A stretch of DNA of 42,818 bases. Origin: Corinectria fuckeliana. Its lineage: Eukaryota; Ascomycota; Sordariomycetes; Hypocreales; Nectriaceae. Made by a program: the position numbers and the translations under genes. The DNA lies in contig WPDH01000071.1 of NCBI GenBank assembly GCA_019137255.1, positions 1-42,818 of the forward strand, written 5' to 3'. Position 1 is the stretch's first letter; every line of letters begins with the position of its first letter. Under the pieces are notes generated by a model that had not been told where the DNA came from, ran no database searches, and saw only the letters and a program-made list of their open reading frames with translations. Shown piece by piece: positions 1 through 11,473 of this stretch.

Positions 1-3000
1 TTATTACTATTTTTAGCTTATATAGCTAATAAGATATTATTTATAATCTTAGGTAATAAATTATATAATAGTATTATACTTACTATTTTATATAGTAAGC
101 TAAACTAATATAAAGTATTATTAAGAAAAGTGACTTACCTTATAGCTCTCTTAGTAAGAAGAGAAGAAAGTAAAATAGTCTTAGATATAGTTTTAACACT
201 CTTAATCTTAGAGGTGCTTTTCTTTTCTTATAAAGTCTTAGTTTAAGATTACTATTACTAAGTGCTTTAAATCTCTTTTTACTATTATATCTCTCTTAGA
301 GATATTATAAGTAGTACTTAAATCTATAACTTAGTAAAGTTTAAAAAAGACTTTATAGCTGTTATATTAAGACTACCTTTCTTACTAATATCTTTATTAT
401 TAAGAACCTCTCTTATATTAATTTAGTCTAAAATTCTATAAGTATATTTCTTATAAGCTTTTATATTTTTCTTATATCTTAGATTAAAATATTCTTACTT
501 ATTAAACTATATATTAGTAAAAATTATAACCTTCTTACCTTAAGTTACTAATATGTAAATTATATATTATAACTTACTCTTATAGCTAATAAGATACCTA
601 ATATAAGCTCTTTTTATAAGTAGGCTTAAAGACTTATATAACTTAATATATTCTAAAATAGCTATAGTTATTAGGTAGGCTAAGCACTTAAAAACCTTAA
701 TATATACCTATAAGAGCCTTATATTCTTAGGGATATAACTATATATAGAGATATTATTTTTAACCTAGTCCTACTAAAGCTAGTAAGAAGTTACTTACTG
801 ATTTTTCCTTTAATAAGATATATAGTTAAGAAGGTATACTACTATATAGTATATCTTAGAGGTAAGCTCTTTTAAGAGTCTTAACTTCTTAATTATAATC
901 TTACTTTTTACCTTAATAATCTTTTCTAATATCTTAACACTCTTATTTTATATTAAGATTAATAAGATAAACTTATAGATAATTATACTATTATTCTTAA
1001 AGATCTTTTTTTCCTTTTTAGTAAAAAGAGCCTTCTTATTATCACACTATAAGAGTAAGATCTTAAGGCTATATTAAGTTTATAACTAGGCTTATAGCTT
1101 TTTAAACACACTCTTAATATCTAACTTTATCTTTAAAAGGTAAAAAAAGCATATTTTTATTATTATATCTATAAATAAGACCTAATAATAGTAGCTATTA
1201 TATATAAGTATTAAAAAGTAATAAAAATTGTAATTTATTACTTTTTTAAGCTCTTAAGAGATATAGTCTAAAAACTTTCTTAAGACTGTTATTATTACTT
1301 TTATTATAGTATAAACCTAATATTTCTTAAGAAGAGGTTTTTTAACTCTTACTTTTAAACTTAATAAGGCTAGCTAATTAAGAGCTTTCTATCTTATATA
1401 ACTATATTATTAATACTAAAGCTTAGTATTCTCTTTAGAGACTATTTTAAGCTTTAAGGCTATTATAACTAGAGGGCTCTAAATAAATACTCTTATTAAA
1501 ATAACCTACTAGCTTATATAAAGCTATATAAAGGCTACTATCTTAAATAATCCTTTTATCTAAAAGACTTTTACTTTCTAATCTTAAATAATACTATTAC
1601 TATATATCTAAAAGCCTAAGATTATATTAAGATATATCTTTAGCATATAATAAGCATACTTAAGTCTAATAAGCCTACTCTTAGAAAACTTAAAGTATTA
1701 AACCCTTAGGTTAACTATATCTTAGCCTTTTATAAATATCTTATTATCTCTTATATAAGCAGTCTTTCTAACCTTCTAATTAAAGCCTTCTTTAAAGAAC
1801 TAGTCTATATAGTTAAAAAAGTAGTATAAGATACTAGAATTATAAATAGTAATATCTCTAATTATAAGGTTTATAAAGGTTATATTATATATAGCTATAC
1901 TTAGGGTATTTATATTAGGAATAAGACTTAAAAGAGGGGTTTAATAAGTAATAATAATTATTTTTACCTTCTTTTTTAGACTGCTAATTAGTATATAAGT
2001 TATCTTTTTTTACTAAAGTCTAAGTATTAGCCTTTTTTAGCTCTTTTAGGTACTTATTAAACTGCTTCTTAAAAGTCTTATCTTACTTAGAGTAAAGACT
2101 TTAGCCTTTTAAGGTATATTTCTTCTTATATAAGGCTAGAAAGTTAAAGTATCTTTCTTACTATATAAGTATCTATATAAGATGCCTTCTTTTATAGCTA
2201 AAGCACTTCTAACTTATAGCTTTAGTCTACTAGCTTAACTAAGAAGAGTTTAATAACCTAAGAGCTATTATAAAGTAAGCTTAAGAAGGATTTAACTTTT
2301 TCTTTCTTATATTATTATAAAAAAGGCGTATAATCTTAAGTAGATTATCTATCTTTTTATTCTTACTTTTCTGCCTTATAATAAGCTTATCTTAAGTATA
2401 ATAGAACTCTTATTAGGGCTTTATTACCTTTAAGAACTCCCTTTTAGCCCTCTTCTTATTAATAGTAATTATCTTATATATAATATAATTCTTTTAGGCC
2501 TTCTTAAACTAGTTAGCCTAAGCTTCTTAATCTTTTAACTCTTTCTTAGTTATTAAGGCCTAAAACTTTATTTTAACTTTATAGATATTATTTTTATCTT
2601 TAGGATTAATAAAAAGCTTAAGACAGCTAATAATCTTCTTAAGATCTTATGTTTTTCTAATATATATAGTATAACTACCTAAAAGGGTCTTTAAGATAGA
2701 TATCTTAAGCTTATTTAGCTTTTTCTTCTTAAGAGTCTTATCTTATAAGCTCTTATCTTACCTTACTTACTAAAGTATAAATAGCCTGTTATTATTAGCT
2801 TACTTAATATTATAGTTTTACTGCTAATCTTTAAGGTTAAGCTAATAGATTTATATAATAAGAGCCTTTTTCTTACTGTTACTAATACCTGAAAAATCTA
2901 GTCTTTTAGGCTTTAAAGAGAAGTCTCTCTTATTAATAACTAGTATAAGGTCTAATACTAGATTATTAATACCTAATATAGTCTCTAAGCTAATATATTC

Positions 3001-3890
3001 TTAGATTTTATATATTATAGCTAGAGTGTAAATACACTCTAGTTATAAGATCTAGTTCTTAACCTTTTTTAGCTTAAGAAAAAAGTCTAAAAATACCTTT
3101 ATACTGTTTGTATTTATTATATTAGTAGCTAAAAGTGTGTTAAGTACTTAGTAAGTAAATTACTTTAGATTATATAAATCGCTTAAATTAGAATTTATAA
3201 GCCTTAGCAGGTAATTACTTAGCTAAGGGAGGAATTAGTTACTTATAAGTTTTTTCCTAATATTAAAAATAATACTAAATTAATACTAAAGGCTAGAATT
3301 CACTTAAAAAGTTACTACTAGGCTTATAACTATTAATATAACTATATGTATTATATAACTATACTAAGCTAGAAAAAGAGAGCAAAATAGTAAGTCCCTA
3401 AGGGGATTACTATTATCACTAGATACCTAGTATCTAAGGTAGAAATATAAATAGTACCTAATAATAAGCCTAACTAGTAGTCTTACTACTAATAATAACC
3501 TAGGTTAAAAGTAGAGATAAGAGATAAATAAAAATACTTTACTAGACTTATTTTAGTAGTAAATTACCTACTAAGATAAGATAACCTAAAAAATAAAATT
3601 ATATAAGTATTTAGATATATCTTTTCTTACTTTACCTTATTAATCTAAGAGGCTTAGTATTTATTCCTATTATAAATAAAAAAGTAAGTACCTTTTTATT
3701 AATTCTGCTAGTATTTTTAACCCCTAATAATTAAGAGTTATATTAACCTTAACCTAAGTTAAAGCTACTTTCCTCTAAAAATTAGCAAGGTATTTCTTAT
3801 AACTACCTGAGCTTATAGTATAGTCCTTAATAAGAAAGGCAGTAAGAGACCAAATTTACTGCCGCTTTTTATAACTTGCTAATAGGGATC
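1..3890. repeat. AT-rich block with strong RIP signature (dead transposon sequence)
   Basis: The sequence is composed almost entirely of TA-rich words. CpA, TpG and CpG dinucleotides are nearly absent, while C and G persist in CpT, GpC and ApG contexts. This is what RIP leaves when CpA is converted to TpA on both strands of duplicated DNA. Every frame is riddled with TAA/TAG, so no gene is left. The original element cannot be named by eye; retrotransposon or DNA-transposon origin is inferred only from the RIP. RIP weakens towards the right end, and composition returns to normal abruptly near 3890. Confidence 0.9.
3021..3042. repeat. Perfect 10-bp inverted repeat (hairpin) in the AT-rich block
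   Basis: Two perfect 10-bp arms (CTAGAGTGTA and its reverse complement) flank a 2-nt spacer. Pairing continues outward to about 3015-3048 after one mismatch. The arm plus spacer shares the 14-nt word CTAGAGTGTAAATA with the reverse complement of a sequence inside the partial repeat copy near 41360. It may be two abutting fragments of the same repeat family; function is unknown. Confidence 0.5.
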
Positions 3891-4928
3891 TGTACAGGTA
3901 CATCAACAGGCTGATAGGGGTCTAATGTACCTTTTCTTAACCCGGGTTACGTTAACCAGCTCGAGAAGATCAGGCCCTTATACACCCTGGTACCGTGGGT
4001 TGCTTCCGCCCTCTATGGCGGTAGGTTCCGACCACATTCCATGATCCATCAGCCTCGAGGCCTATGTTAGGTACCCCGACGGGTGCACTTCCGCCCTATA
4101 TACACCCTGTCGTCTCTCCACAGACATCGTCGATAGTCCGGAGTACCTAGCCCTGGTCGGGAGAGGGTCAGCCAAAGGGATCAGGAGCCGTGGGAGATGC
4201 CTCCCCCAGAAACACTAAGACATCCATCACGACCAGCTAATCACTCTTCCGGGACACCCTATCAGCCCCAGTCTCTGTGGCCACTCCCACGCTCGGCTTT
4301 CTGTACGTTTGCGGTTAAGCTGAAGGATTCCAGCCTTGATCTTCTTGACAGATCTAAACAACGAGATGCCTGCCGCGTCGTGCCTGCACCTCTAGGGCGA
4401 CCGCGTTGTCGGCGTCGAGTCAGGGGTTGACGGCAACCTCATACATTGGGAAGAACTAGCTCCGCTGATTACCAGTGTTGAAAGTCATCTGTCAATATTT
4501 TGTAAGCGGGTTATGAGGGCGAGACTATTTTGCTCTGAGCACTGTCAAATTAGTACTTCCCAGGTAGGTTTAGAAGACGAACTTCCTGGCTTGGATGCCA
4601 CCATGGTAAAGGTAAAGCAGTCTCTATTCTCGGCGGCCTTGGAAGCTGCCACACACACATGGCCGACGGTGCAGACTACTATAGCGGGGCACACTGAGGA
4701 AGGTTCCGGCAAACGCAACGCCAAGGTCTGAAGATTGGCTCTTGAAGATCTAGGTAGCAGACGGCTCCGCCGCAGGTTAGTTCAGGTTCTCTCGAGGACC
4801 ACCTCCCACTTGGATTTCCCTTTTAATCTGCCGTATCCTCCCCCGTTTGCGCCTGAGATCGTTTCGTTGGCCTTCTTTCCTTCCCCCTCTCGCGCCACAG
4901 GTGCTCCGGTGCCAAGTTCGGTGCCACG
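3891..4928. other. GC-normal intergenic sequence, no gene recognised
   Basis: Composition changes sharply from the AT-rich block. Only short unsupported open frames are present, with no family resemblance. Short similar words recur (for example around TACACCCTG near 3979 and 4100, and CTTCCGCCCT near 4005 and 4089), suggesting old duplicated or degenerate repeat sequence. The last few hundred bases would have been the promoter of the pseudogene at 4929. Confidence 0.5.
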
Positions 4929-5890
4929 ATGAGCGGCTTCACTACAGAAGCCTTCACCCTGCTGGGTGTTGGCCTGTCCGTCATTAGTCTTCGAGGCTAT
5001 GCCCGGATCAGCGCTGTCGGAATTCGAAGGCTTGAGTGGGATGACTGCTTCATGGCATTCGCAGTGGTACGAGATCCTCTCGCAAACCGGTCGTCAGTCC
5101 CACGTGTTTAACATTCTCAACTTACAGGTCTTGTACTCCACGGAGACGGCGCTCGCTTACTCAGTCGGTGCATATTGGCACGGCTTGGCGAACAATTCTA
5201 TGACGGCCGGGGAGAGAGAATCGCTGGATCCGAACGGCTAGGAATATATGCGGCGTGTCAACGGGGCTAAGACCCAGATTGCCGGTTGGACAGTCTATAC
5301 CACTCTGCTCTGGACGCTAAAGGCAGCCATGTGCACTTTCTATTTGCGACTAACAGAGGGCCTGGACAACTACAGGCCGCGCATTTATACTGGCTTTGGT
5401 TTGATATTCGTGTCTAGAATCCGGTGAAAGGCGCAGAACAGGCAGGATACTGGGCAGTGCGGGAGACCTTTGTGGCCGTTGTCACGACGAATCTGCCGGT
5501 TGTATTTTCCCCTTCATCCGACGAAAGCTGTCTCCGATCCTAGGATCGCTCTCTTCGAAGACACGGTCAGGCAACCCGACGTCGAAACGAGGCAACCCGC
5601 TCCCCGGATCGATACGACTGCAGGATATCCCGGCGGCAACGGCAAGCGCAGGGAGCAACGGGGCATTCAAAAGGAAGGGGGCGTCATTCTCGCAGTATCC
5701 AACAGGCTCGGAAAATGACAGCGAAGAGTCACTTCACGGCGCAGGTATTCGGAAGGATACCGAGGTGCAGATAAGTGTAAACAGGCGATCAGTCAACGGC
5801 ATTACGCCAGATGTAAACCAAGACTTGGCAAGGGCGTTGTGCGGGCAGCCAGGAGTGGCAGGAAGAGCAAGTGTAGAGAAGGGGAGATGA
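4929..5890 (+). pseudogene. Decayed fungal rhodopsin-domain (PTH11-like) integral membrane protein
   Basis: Exon 1 (4929-5066) starts at an ATG and encodes a first membrane segment followed by an RRLEWDDCFM motif typical of fungal integral membrane proteins of the rhodopsin/PTH11-like class. A plausible intron, 5067-5127 (GTACGA...ACAG), joins it to VLYSTETALAYSVGAYWHG. The frame then hits TAG at 5239, continues as EYMRRVNGAKTQIAGW and KAAMCTFYLRLTEGLDNYR, and jumps near 5413 to NPVKGAEQAGYWAVRETF. By comparison with the usual protein, about 100 codons holding the middle helices are missing there. Two further frame changes follow (near 5512 and 5690-5705), and the reading ends at 5888-5890 with a GIRKDTEVQISV-like tail. 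One stop, one internal deletion and at least two frameshifts make a functional product very unlikely. The family call rests on remembered motif patterns; no search was run. Confidence 0.8.
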
Positions 5891-7608
5891 AGAAGATATG
5901 ATATGTTTAGGCCAGAGTGAATGACGGTGATGCTAATTCGATGTGACAAAAAGGTGAACACCGATGATGGCTGCTGTTTAGAAATGATGTCGTTCTCTAT
6001 ATCACGTGCGAGTAACCTGCCCAGCCCGTGCCTGCCTGTTTACGAGTGAGACAATTGGTCAACGATCGTAAACTAGTAGTACTCGAGAAAATGGCCAGAT
6101 GCGCGGATACCTACATCGGCTGTGGAAGGAATCACAGGTTTTTTTTTTCCCCCGGGAGATGAAAAATGACGGAGATCCGATGAGCACCGAGATACGGAGT
6201 ACATGGCCAGGGTCTTCCGATCGGTCGACCAGGTACCCAAGTCCTAATCATCATCTCGTAGACGTTGTTTGTAGGTGACGTTGCGACAGTGTGACAGTGT
6301 CCAAGAGGAGGTTGGTGACAAGAAACCCCAGACTGTACCAGCCAGCACTTCATCTTTGCCCGGTCAACCACCCAGTTTTGCAGCAAAGCAGCCCACCAGC
6401 AAACCGGGGTCATGATGAATCCATCCCAAAACAAGCCAACCACAGCGAGTGTTCAGTTAAAGCCTCCCCCTCCCCTGGCGCCGCCTCAACCTTATCAACC
6501 ACCCCGCGAAGCCCATTGCCCACTGGGATCTGGCCGCCTGTCGCCGGGCTTGCAAAGTTCAAAGTTCCATTGCGGGGGAGGGAGACACCGCCCACTATCC
6601 ACCGGCCCATTCTGACGTGGCTGGCCGGGAACAACGGGCGAGGCAATGGCAAAAACCACGCTGTTGTCTTGATGAGAGAACATAAAGAGTGCGCGCTGCC
6701 TGCAGACGACTAGCCGGCTACTTTTAGGTACGAAATGGGGGGGCGGCGCATACTTAACAGCTTCTTGGCTATTGGATCGGGCGGTGGCGCGGACAGCCCG
6801 GGGGATGGGAGAGATGGAGGGGACGGGAAGGAAGCAAACGGGACACTGAGTCGCTGGATCGACGACGCTGACAAGGTGGGTTTTTGGGTTTCTGGGGTTT
6901 GCATGCGCCATGGGACCCGGACCGTTTCCCGATTTCCTTTCCTTCTGGCTGAGCGCTTTTGGCATGTTTCCTCCATCCTACACACTTGCCTCTCCATCCG
7001 CCGCCTCCTCCGGCCCCCCGTCTTTTCTCCTCACCGAACTGCCTTGGGATCGCGCATTTCCGTTTCTCAGACCGACGTTCCTTCAACCCATGGTCTGCTG
7101 GCTCGTCTAATTCTGCGGGGATGAGTTTGCTTCTCAACCTTTCGTGTCGAGACCCGTGTCGCTGTCGCCGCTGTTTCCCCTCTGCCTCTCGGTGCTGCTG
7201 ACCCTCCGTCGTCCCCTTGGTACTACGCTAAACCGGTCTAAACCCAACCTGCTGCACCGACTGCTGCACCGACTGCTGTTGCGCGCCGCGCTGCACCGAG
7301 CCTGAGTGTTGAGAGCGGCCACTTTTTAGTCCGAATCCGCACATCCCGGTGCCTCTTGACGATCTCCAGATTTCATCACCAATTCTTTACCCGCTCCGGG
7401 GTATAGTCATCGGATCGGCCGGAACTTCCGTTACCTTTCCTCCGATCGTCTTGTGCGGCCTTTGTTTCTACCTTATTCCCCTTCCCCGAGACGTTTGAGC
7501 CTGGGAAGGGACCGCGCCAGTCCTCACAGCTCTTGCTTGCTAGGTCGCCATCACTGGCCGATATTGGTAGTTTTGCCAGTGCTGCGGGACCCTCATCAAG
7601 CAAGCATC
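5891..7608. other. Intergenic region, putative promoter and leader of the 7609 gene
   Basis: No frame here looks like a protein on either strand. The overlapping open frames around 6300-7130 are low-complexity, GC-driven and lack family features. Homopolymer tracts occur near 6139 (T then C) and 6738 (G). The final roughly 600 bases are pyrimidine-rich, as in fungal promoters and 5' leaders. Confidence 0.5.
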
Positions 7609-8085
7609 ATGGACACGGCACCTGTTTGGGCCCTCGGCCCCCGCGGCGACCACTCATCGTCGCCCGAGGATGACGGTCAGTCGTCCTCGACTTCCACTCA
7701 GGACCAATATGCGAATTCCTTAGCTGAAGACCTGTTTCAAGACAAGTTCATGAGCCTCGCTCGTGGCGGTTCCAACGGCGAGAAGATTATGCGTGGCTTT
7801 CTCATCGGCGTGGCTATAGGCCTTATTGTCGCCTGCTTCGTCTGCTGTTGGTATCCCTGTTGTCGCCCAGGTCGGAGCAGACGCAGACGGCGACCACGTC
7901 GACCGCCGGTATCCGACGAGACAGAAGAGACAGCGAATACGACGGCGGTGCCTGTTGAGGCAGTCGACACACCATCTCGAGCTCCGACCTCTACCGATGC
8001 ACCAGGTTCCGCACTAAGTTCCGTGCCGAATTCCACACCGGCTCCTGTACCGCCCGTTATACCGCCCGTTGTACCGCCCGCCTAG
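7609..8085 (+). CDS. Small single-pass membrane protein, hypothetical (158 aa)
   Basis: One exon from an ATG with A at -3. The frame is open further upstream, but only through a GTG at 7453, so the ATG is chosen. The acidic, Ser-rich N-terminal 45 residues are followed by a hydrophobic segment at about 63-85 (FLIGVAIGLIVACFVCCWY). It ends in cysteines, CCxxxCC-like, and runs straight into an arginine cluster (about 87-98, RPGRSRRRRRPRR). That order predicts a type I/III-like anchor with a cytosolic basic tail, and the juxtamembrane cysteines could be palmitoylated. The C-terminus is Thr/Ser/Pro-rich and ends in a PPV-type repeat encoded by an imperfect 12-bp tandem repeat (8048-8083). I do not recognise the family. 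Alternatives are an extra upstream exon or a spurious ORF; the TM/basic design and clean start argue for a gene. Confidence 0.6.
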   Translation: MDTAPVWALGPRGDHSSSPEDDGQSSSTSTQDQYANSLAEDLFQDKFMSLARGGSNGEKIMRGFLIGVAIGLIVACFVCCWYPCCRPGRSRRRRRPRRPPVSDETEETANTTAVPVEAVDTPSRAPTSTDAPGSALSSVPNSTPAPVPPVIPPVVPPA

Positions 8086-9725
8086 GCACGTTGATGAAGG
8101 CTTAGCTCTGGTAGACCGACGAAGATGAAACGATTGACGGATCAGCCCATGCTTGCGAAATGGACGGCGGCTTAGATGAGTGCTTGAGCATCTCTTGGGA
8201 CTTGTTGCACTATGAAATGACATGAATTCATGACACCTGGACGGAAATGTTGGCAAACGGCTGCGTGGGATACCAATCTTATCTGATGCGCGCTATTTGG
8301 GGAATTCAACGGTCATGTCTCACATGGCCAGTGCACTGGACCGACGATCAATGTCCCTGAAAAGGGAGCGAGCACGATACCATTAGGCCTAGAGGCCACA
8401 CCGAATTTGGTAGCAGAGAAAAGGCCGATGGAATCCCGTTCCGCATGCTTGGAAGATGTCTCGGTGCGGACTATTCGGCTGGACAATTGGCCTCCCGGCT
8501 TGTGGCAAACGTCACTACTCCAAGGGCATGATGAGACTTGGGCGTGACGAAACAAGGATCAAGAGGGATATGACTCAAGCTCGACATGAGCGATACGAGC
8601 TGCCTAGGGTCTCCTAGGGTATCCCACAGCGAGGCGAGAGCCCCGGTTTGATAAAAAAAGGCGTTTTGGGATTTGCTTGGGAGTTTAAGCTATGTTTTGC
8701 CACGGAAGTCCGACAAGGGACGAAGCGGGAATTGGAGCCTCATCGTTGACATGCATATTTGGACATGTAAGACATAGAGAAGCACACGACTGTTGCGGGG
8801 ATGCACAGCGGAGACTGGGGTCAATACAAGCGATAGAAGAGGAAGCAAAGAAACTATTGATATATCTCGCCCGGCCCCGAATGGAATGCGAGCTTCGATG
8901 CTCAGCCTCAGCCTGTATAGATAGGTAGGCCTACATACTAGAACTATGTAGTAGGACTCGAGACCCATGACATACTGAAACATGCCATGGCAGTGCCAGG
9001 GGAAACTCGGTTAACTAGAATGTTAAGCATGCTCAATTGGACCTAATAATGGAATGAGGGAACGCCATGGCTGACGCGGACTATGAGGCTTGGACGCGCG
9101 GTGCATCGCCGTCAACGGGTTTGGCGAGGGGCTTGACATGACTGGTCGGCTCCGGTAGTGATGGAGAAGTGATGGACGGCGGGTCAGACATAGCCTTATC
9201 CATCCCAGGCCGGATGTGGCGCAGACGACGCACGCTTTCATGGTTCATGACGCTGCACGCAATGCGAACCGCGGAAGGACCATGACTTGACAGGACGCTA
9301 GGCCTTGTGATAAACCCTTGGACGACCCAACAAAGAATCACTAATTATCCGAGAAGGAAATCGGTTGTGGATATTGGCAACAGTGGAAGAACTTGATCCC
9401 TATCTACTTGTTCTGTTTGCTGTCGTTCGTCTTGTGATCATTCAACGCCAAGCCTCCCGCTGCTCCCGCTTTTCAGCCCCGAGACGTCTCGTGTCGCCGC
9501 TCCACCAACCAGGCTCCGAGCTGCCTTTTCTCTATTCACTGTCACTGTCACTGCCGCTGCCGCTGCCACTGTCAATCTTGGCATCATTGTTGACAACGAC
9601 AAAGTTCTTCCCTTCTGCTTGCGACACGAGTCTTATTTCTATTCACTGCGAGCTGTACAAGACCTACCGCGCCCATCACAGAGCTCTCCCCTCCCCTCCC
9701 CGCCCGCGGCCAACTGCTCGGCACC
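8086..9725. other. Intergenic region with promoter and pyrimidine-rich leader of the 9726 gene
   Basis: No convincing coding frame is present. A run of imperfect hexamers (CACTGT/CGCTGC type) lies at 9537-9574, inside a CT-rich stretch from about 9430 to 9720 that resembles a fungal core promoter and 5' leader without an obvious TATA box. Confidence 0.5.
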
Positions 9726-11174
9726 ATGCTCGACGAAAACCTCCCCACGTACCGCTTCAAGCCCTCGTCCGAGAACCCGCTCAACACCCTCCTCTACTTT
9801 TCGCACAACGGCTCCGACCCCTCGGCCGAATACCTCGTAAAGCGGCCCGCGCCGTCCTCGGCCCAGAACCAGTACGCCCTCGGCCTGCTCGACCCGCTGA
9901 ACGCCGCCGTCATCTACGCCGAGGTCCTCCTCAAGCCCGAATGGTCGCAGCCTACCCTCTCCGCCGCCGAGGTCCGCGCCGGCAACGGGACCCCGCCCGC
10001 GACCCCCGTCACGCCCGACGCCTTCGCCGTCACCCTGTACAACCCGGACCAGAGCGTCCCCGTCAAGCAGCACCCGGGCGGCTGGGGCAAGCCGGACGCC
10101 TGGGAGTTTGAGATGCCCGAGCGCACCTTCAAGATCCCCAGCGCCAGTCGCATCGACCAGGACGCCGAGAGCCCTCCCATCTCCGAGCTCGTCCCCAAGC
10201 TCGTCTTCAGGTGGAAGCGCGACGGCCGCATGAGCAAGGAGATGACGTGCTACATGACGGGGAAGACGGTCGAGGGCAAGAAGAGCAAGGAGCCGGACAT
10301 CACCGTCGCCTTCTTCCACGGCAAGAACGACTCCATATTGACCATCTACGAGCCCAACATGGCCCGCGTCGAGGTGGAGGATCGCAGGGGCCTCGAGATG
10401 GCTCTCCTTTTGAGTGCCGAGGTCATCCGGGACCTTTACCTGAACCCACGCCAGAACCCCTTCAACGTAACCGGCCCTGCAGCCTTGCCCGCCGGTCGCA
10501 GACGCAACACTTCACCTAGGGCTACACCTCCCACGGGACCTATCATGTCTGGCGCGCTGAACAACACCCGTCCTGCTTCGCCTCCCCGAACTCAGGCGTC
10601 CCCGACCCAGATGTCTGCCACCGACGAATCCCGGCGGCAGGCCGAGGTGCAAGCCGAGACGCAACGGCTCAAGGCCATGGTGGCTGAGGAGGAGCGCATG
10701 GCTCGTGAGCGCGAGAAGCGCGAGAACGAGGAACGGAAGCGAGCACAGAAGGCTCTCGAGAGGGAGGAGAAGGAGCGCCGCAAGCGTGAGGCCGAGGTCG
10801 AAAGGGAGACGGAACGACTCCGTCGCGAGTTCGGCATGGAGGGTCAGGACTACAACCAGACCAGCCCAACCCGCCCGTCGCCTCAACTGCCTCCGCGACA
10901 CCAGCCTGGAGCTCCGGGCCTCCCCCCGCGGCCAGTAAGCGTCGGGCCTATGTCGACCTCATCGGGACAGTTCTTTGCGCCACCTCCACAGCAACCCCAG
11001 GCGCCCCCCGTCGGTAACAATGGCGGGAAGAAGCGGCACGGCTTGGGAGGCCTGTTCCAGGGTGCCGCGCCCTATGCGGGGCCGGCGGCGGCGACTGTAA
11101 GCGGCTTTTTCGGCGGCCGGACCGAGGAGGACAGGCGGAAGAAGGTGCATAAGAAGCGTAGTGTGCACTTCTAA
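9726..11174 (+). CDS. Conserved-looking fungal protein with coiled coil (482 aa), function unknown
   Basis: Single open frame, strong GC3 bias, ATG in good context (CACCATGC). Residues 1 to about 250 look like a compact folded domain, with strand-rich stretches such as LPTYRFKPSSENPLNTLLYF and AFFHGKNDSILTIYEPN, and a ligand or lipid-binding fold cannot be excluded. A Pro/Ser/Thr-rich linker (about 250-298) leads into a highly charged coiled coil at about 300-368, rich in E, R and K. Another Pro-rich disordered segment follows, and then a basic Gly-rich C-terminus (about 430-482) ending in KKVHKKRSVHF. There is no signal peptide or membrane helix, so it is probably cytosolic or scaffold-like. 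I recognise no named family and assign no function. The reverse-strand frames over the same stretch are shadows. Confidence 0.85.
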   Translation: MLDENLPTYRFKPSSENPLNTLLYFSHNGSDPSAEYLVKRPAPSSAQNQYALGLLDPLNAAVIYAEVLLKPEWSQPTLSAAEVRAGNGTPPATPVTPDAFAVTLYNPDQSVPVKQHPGGWGKPDAWEFEMPERTFKIPSASRIDQDAESPPISELVPKLVFRWKRDGRMSKEMTCYMTGKTVEGKKSKEPDITVAFFHGKNDSILTIYEPNMARVEVEDRRGLEMALLLSAEVIRDLYLNPRQNPFNVTGPAALPAGRRRNTSPRATPPTGPIMSGALNNTRPASPPRTQASPTQMSATDESRRQAEVQAETQRLKAMVAEEERMAREREKRENEERKRAQKALEREEKERRKREAEVERETERLRREFGMEGQDYNQTSPTRPSPQLPPRHQPGAPGLPPRPVSVGPMSTSSGQFFAPPPQQPQAPPVGNNGGKKRHGLGGLFQGAAPYAGPAAATVSGFFGGRTEEDRRKKVHKKRSVHF

Positions 11175-11473
11175 GCCGAGGACGGCCTCGTTGGGTCTGG
11201 ATGAAGGCGTATGTCGCAGACTTGGTTTGCATTTGTAAGGCATTGCGTGGCGGATATACCTGGGGCCCTAGATACGGCCTGGAAATTATGTTGGAATCAC
11301 TTTGTACGTACTTGGGGGAATACTTTACGATATGACGATATGAACACGATCTATTACTTCGGAATTGTCCATGTTCCCGTCTCTGTTATACCGCTTCTCA
11401 AGCCAACGTAGTTAGTTGTCAACTTGACTACACTCGACCCTATTTATATGCACCCTTCAGACCTGGCCGCACA

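Noticed and set aside
6495..7137. Several overlapping 95-156-aa frames on both strands
   Set aside because: Mutually overlapping, GC-driven and without conserved motifs; the region reads as promoter.
9639..10319. Minus-strand 226-aa open frame and the overlapping plus-strand frame at 9365-10111
   Set aside because: Shadows of the GC-rich 9726 gene; low-complexity Arg/Ala/Pro composition.
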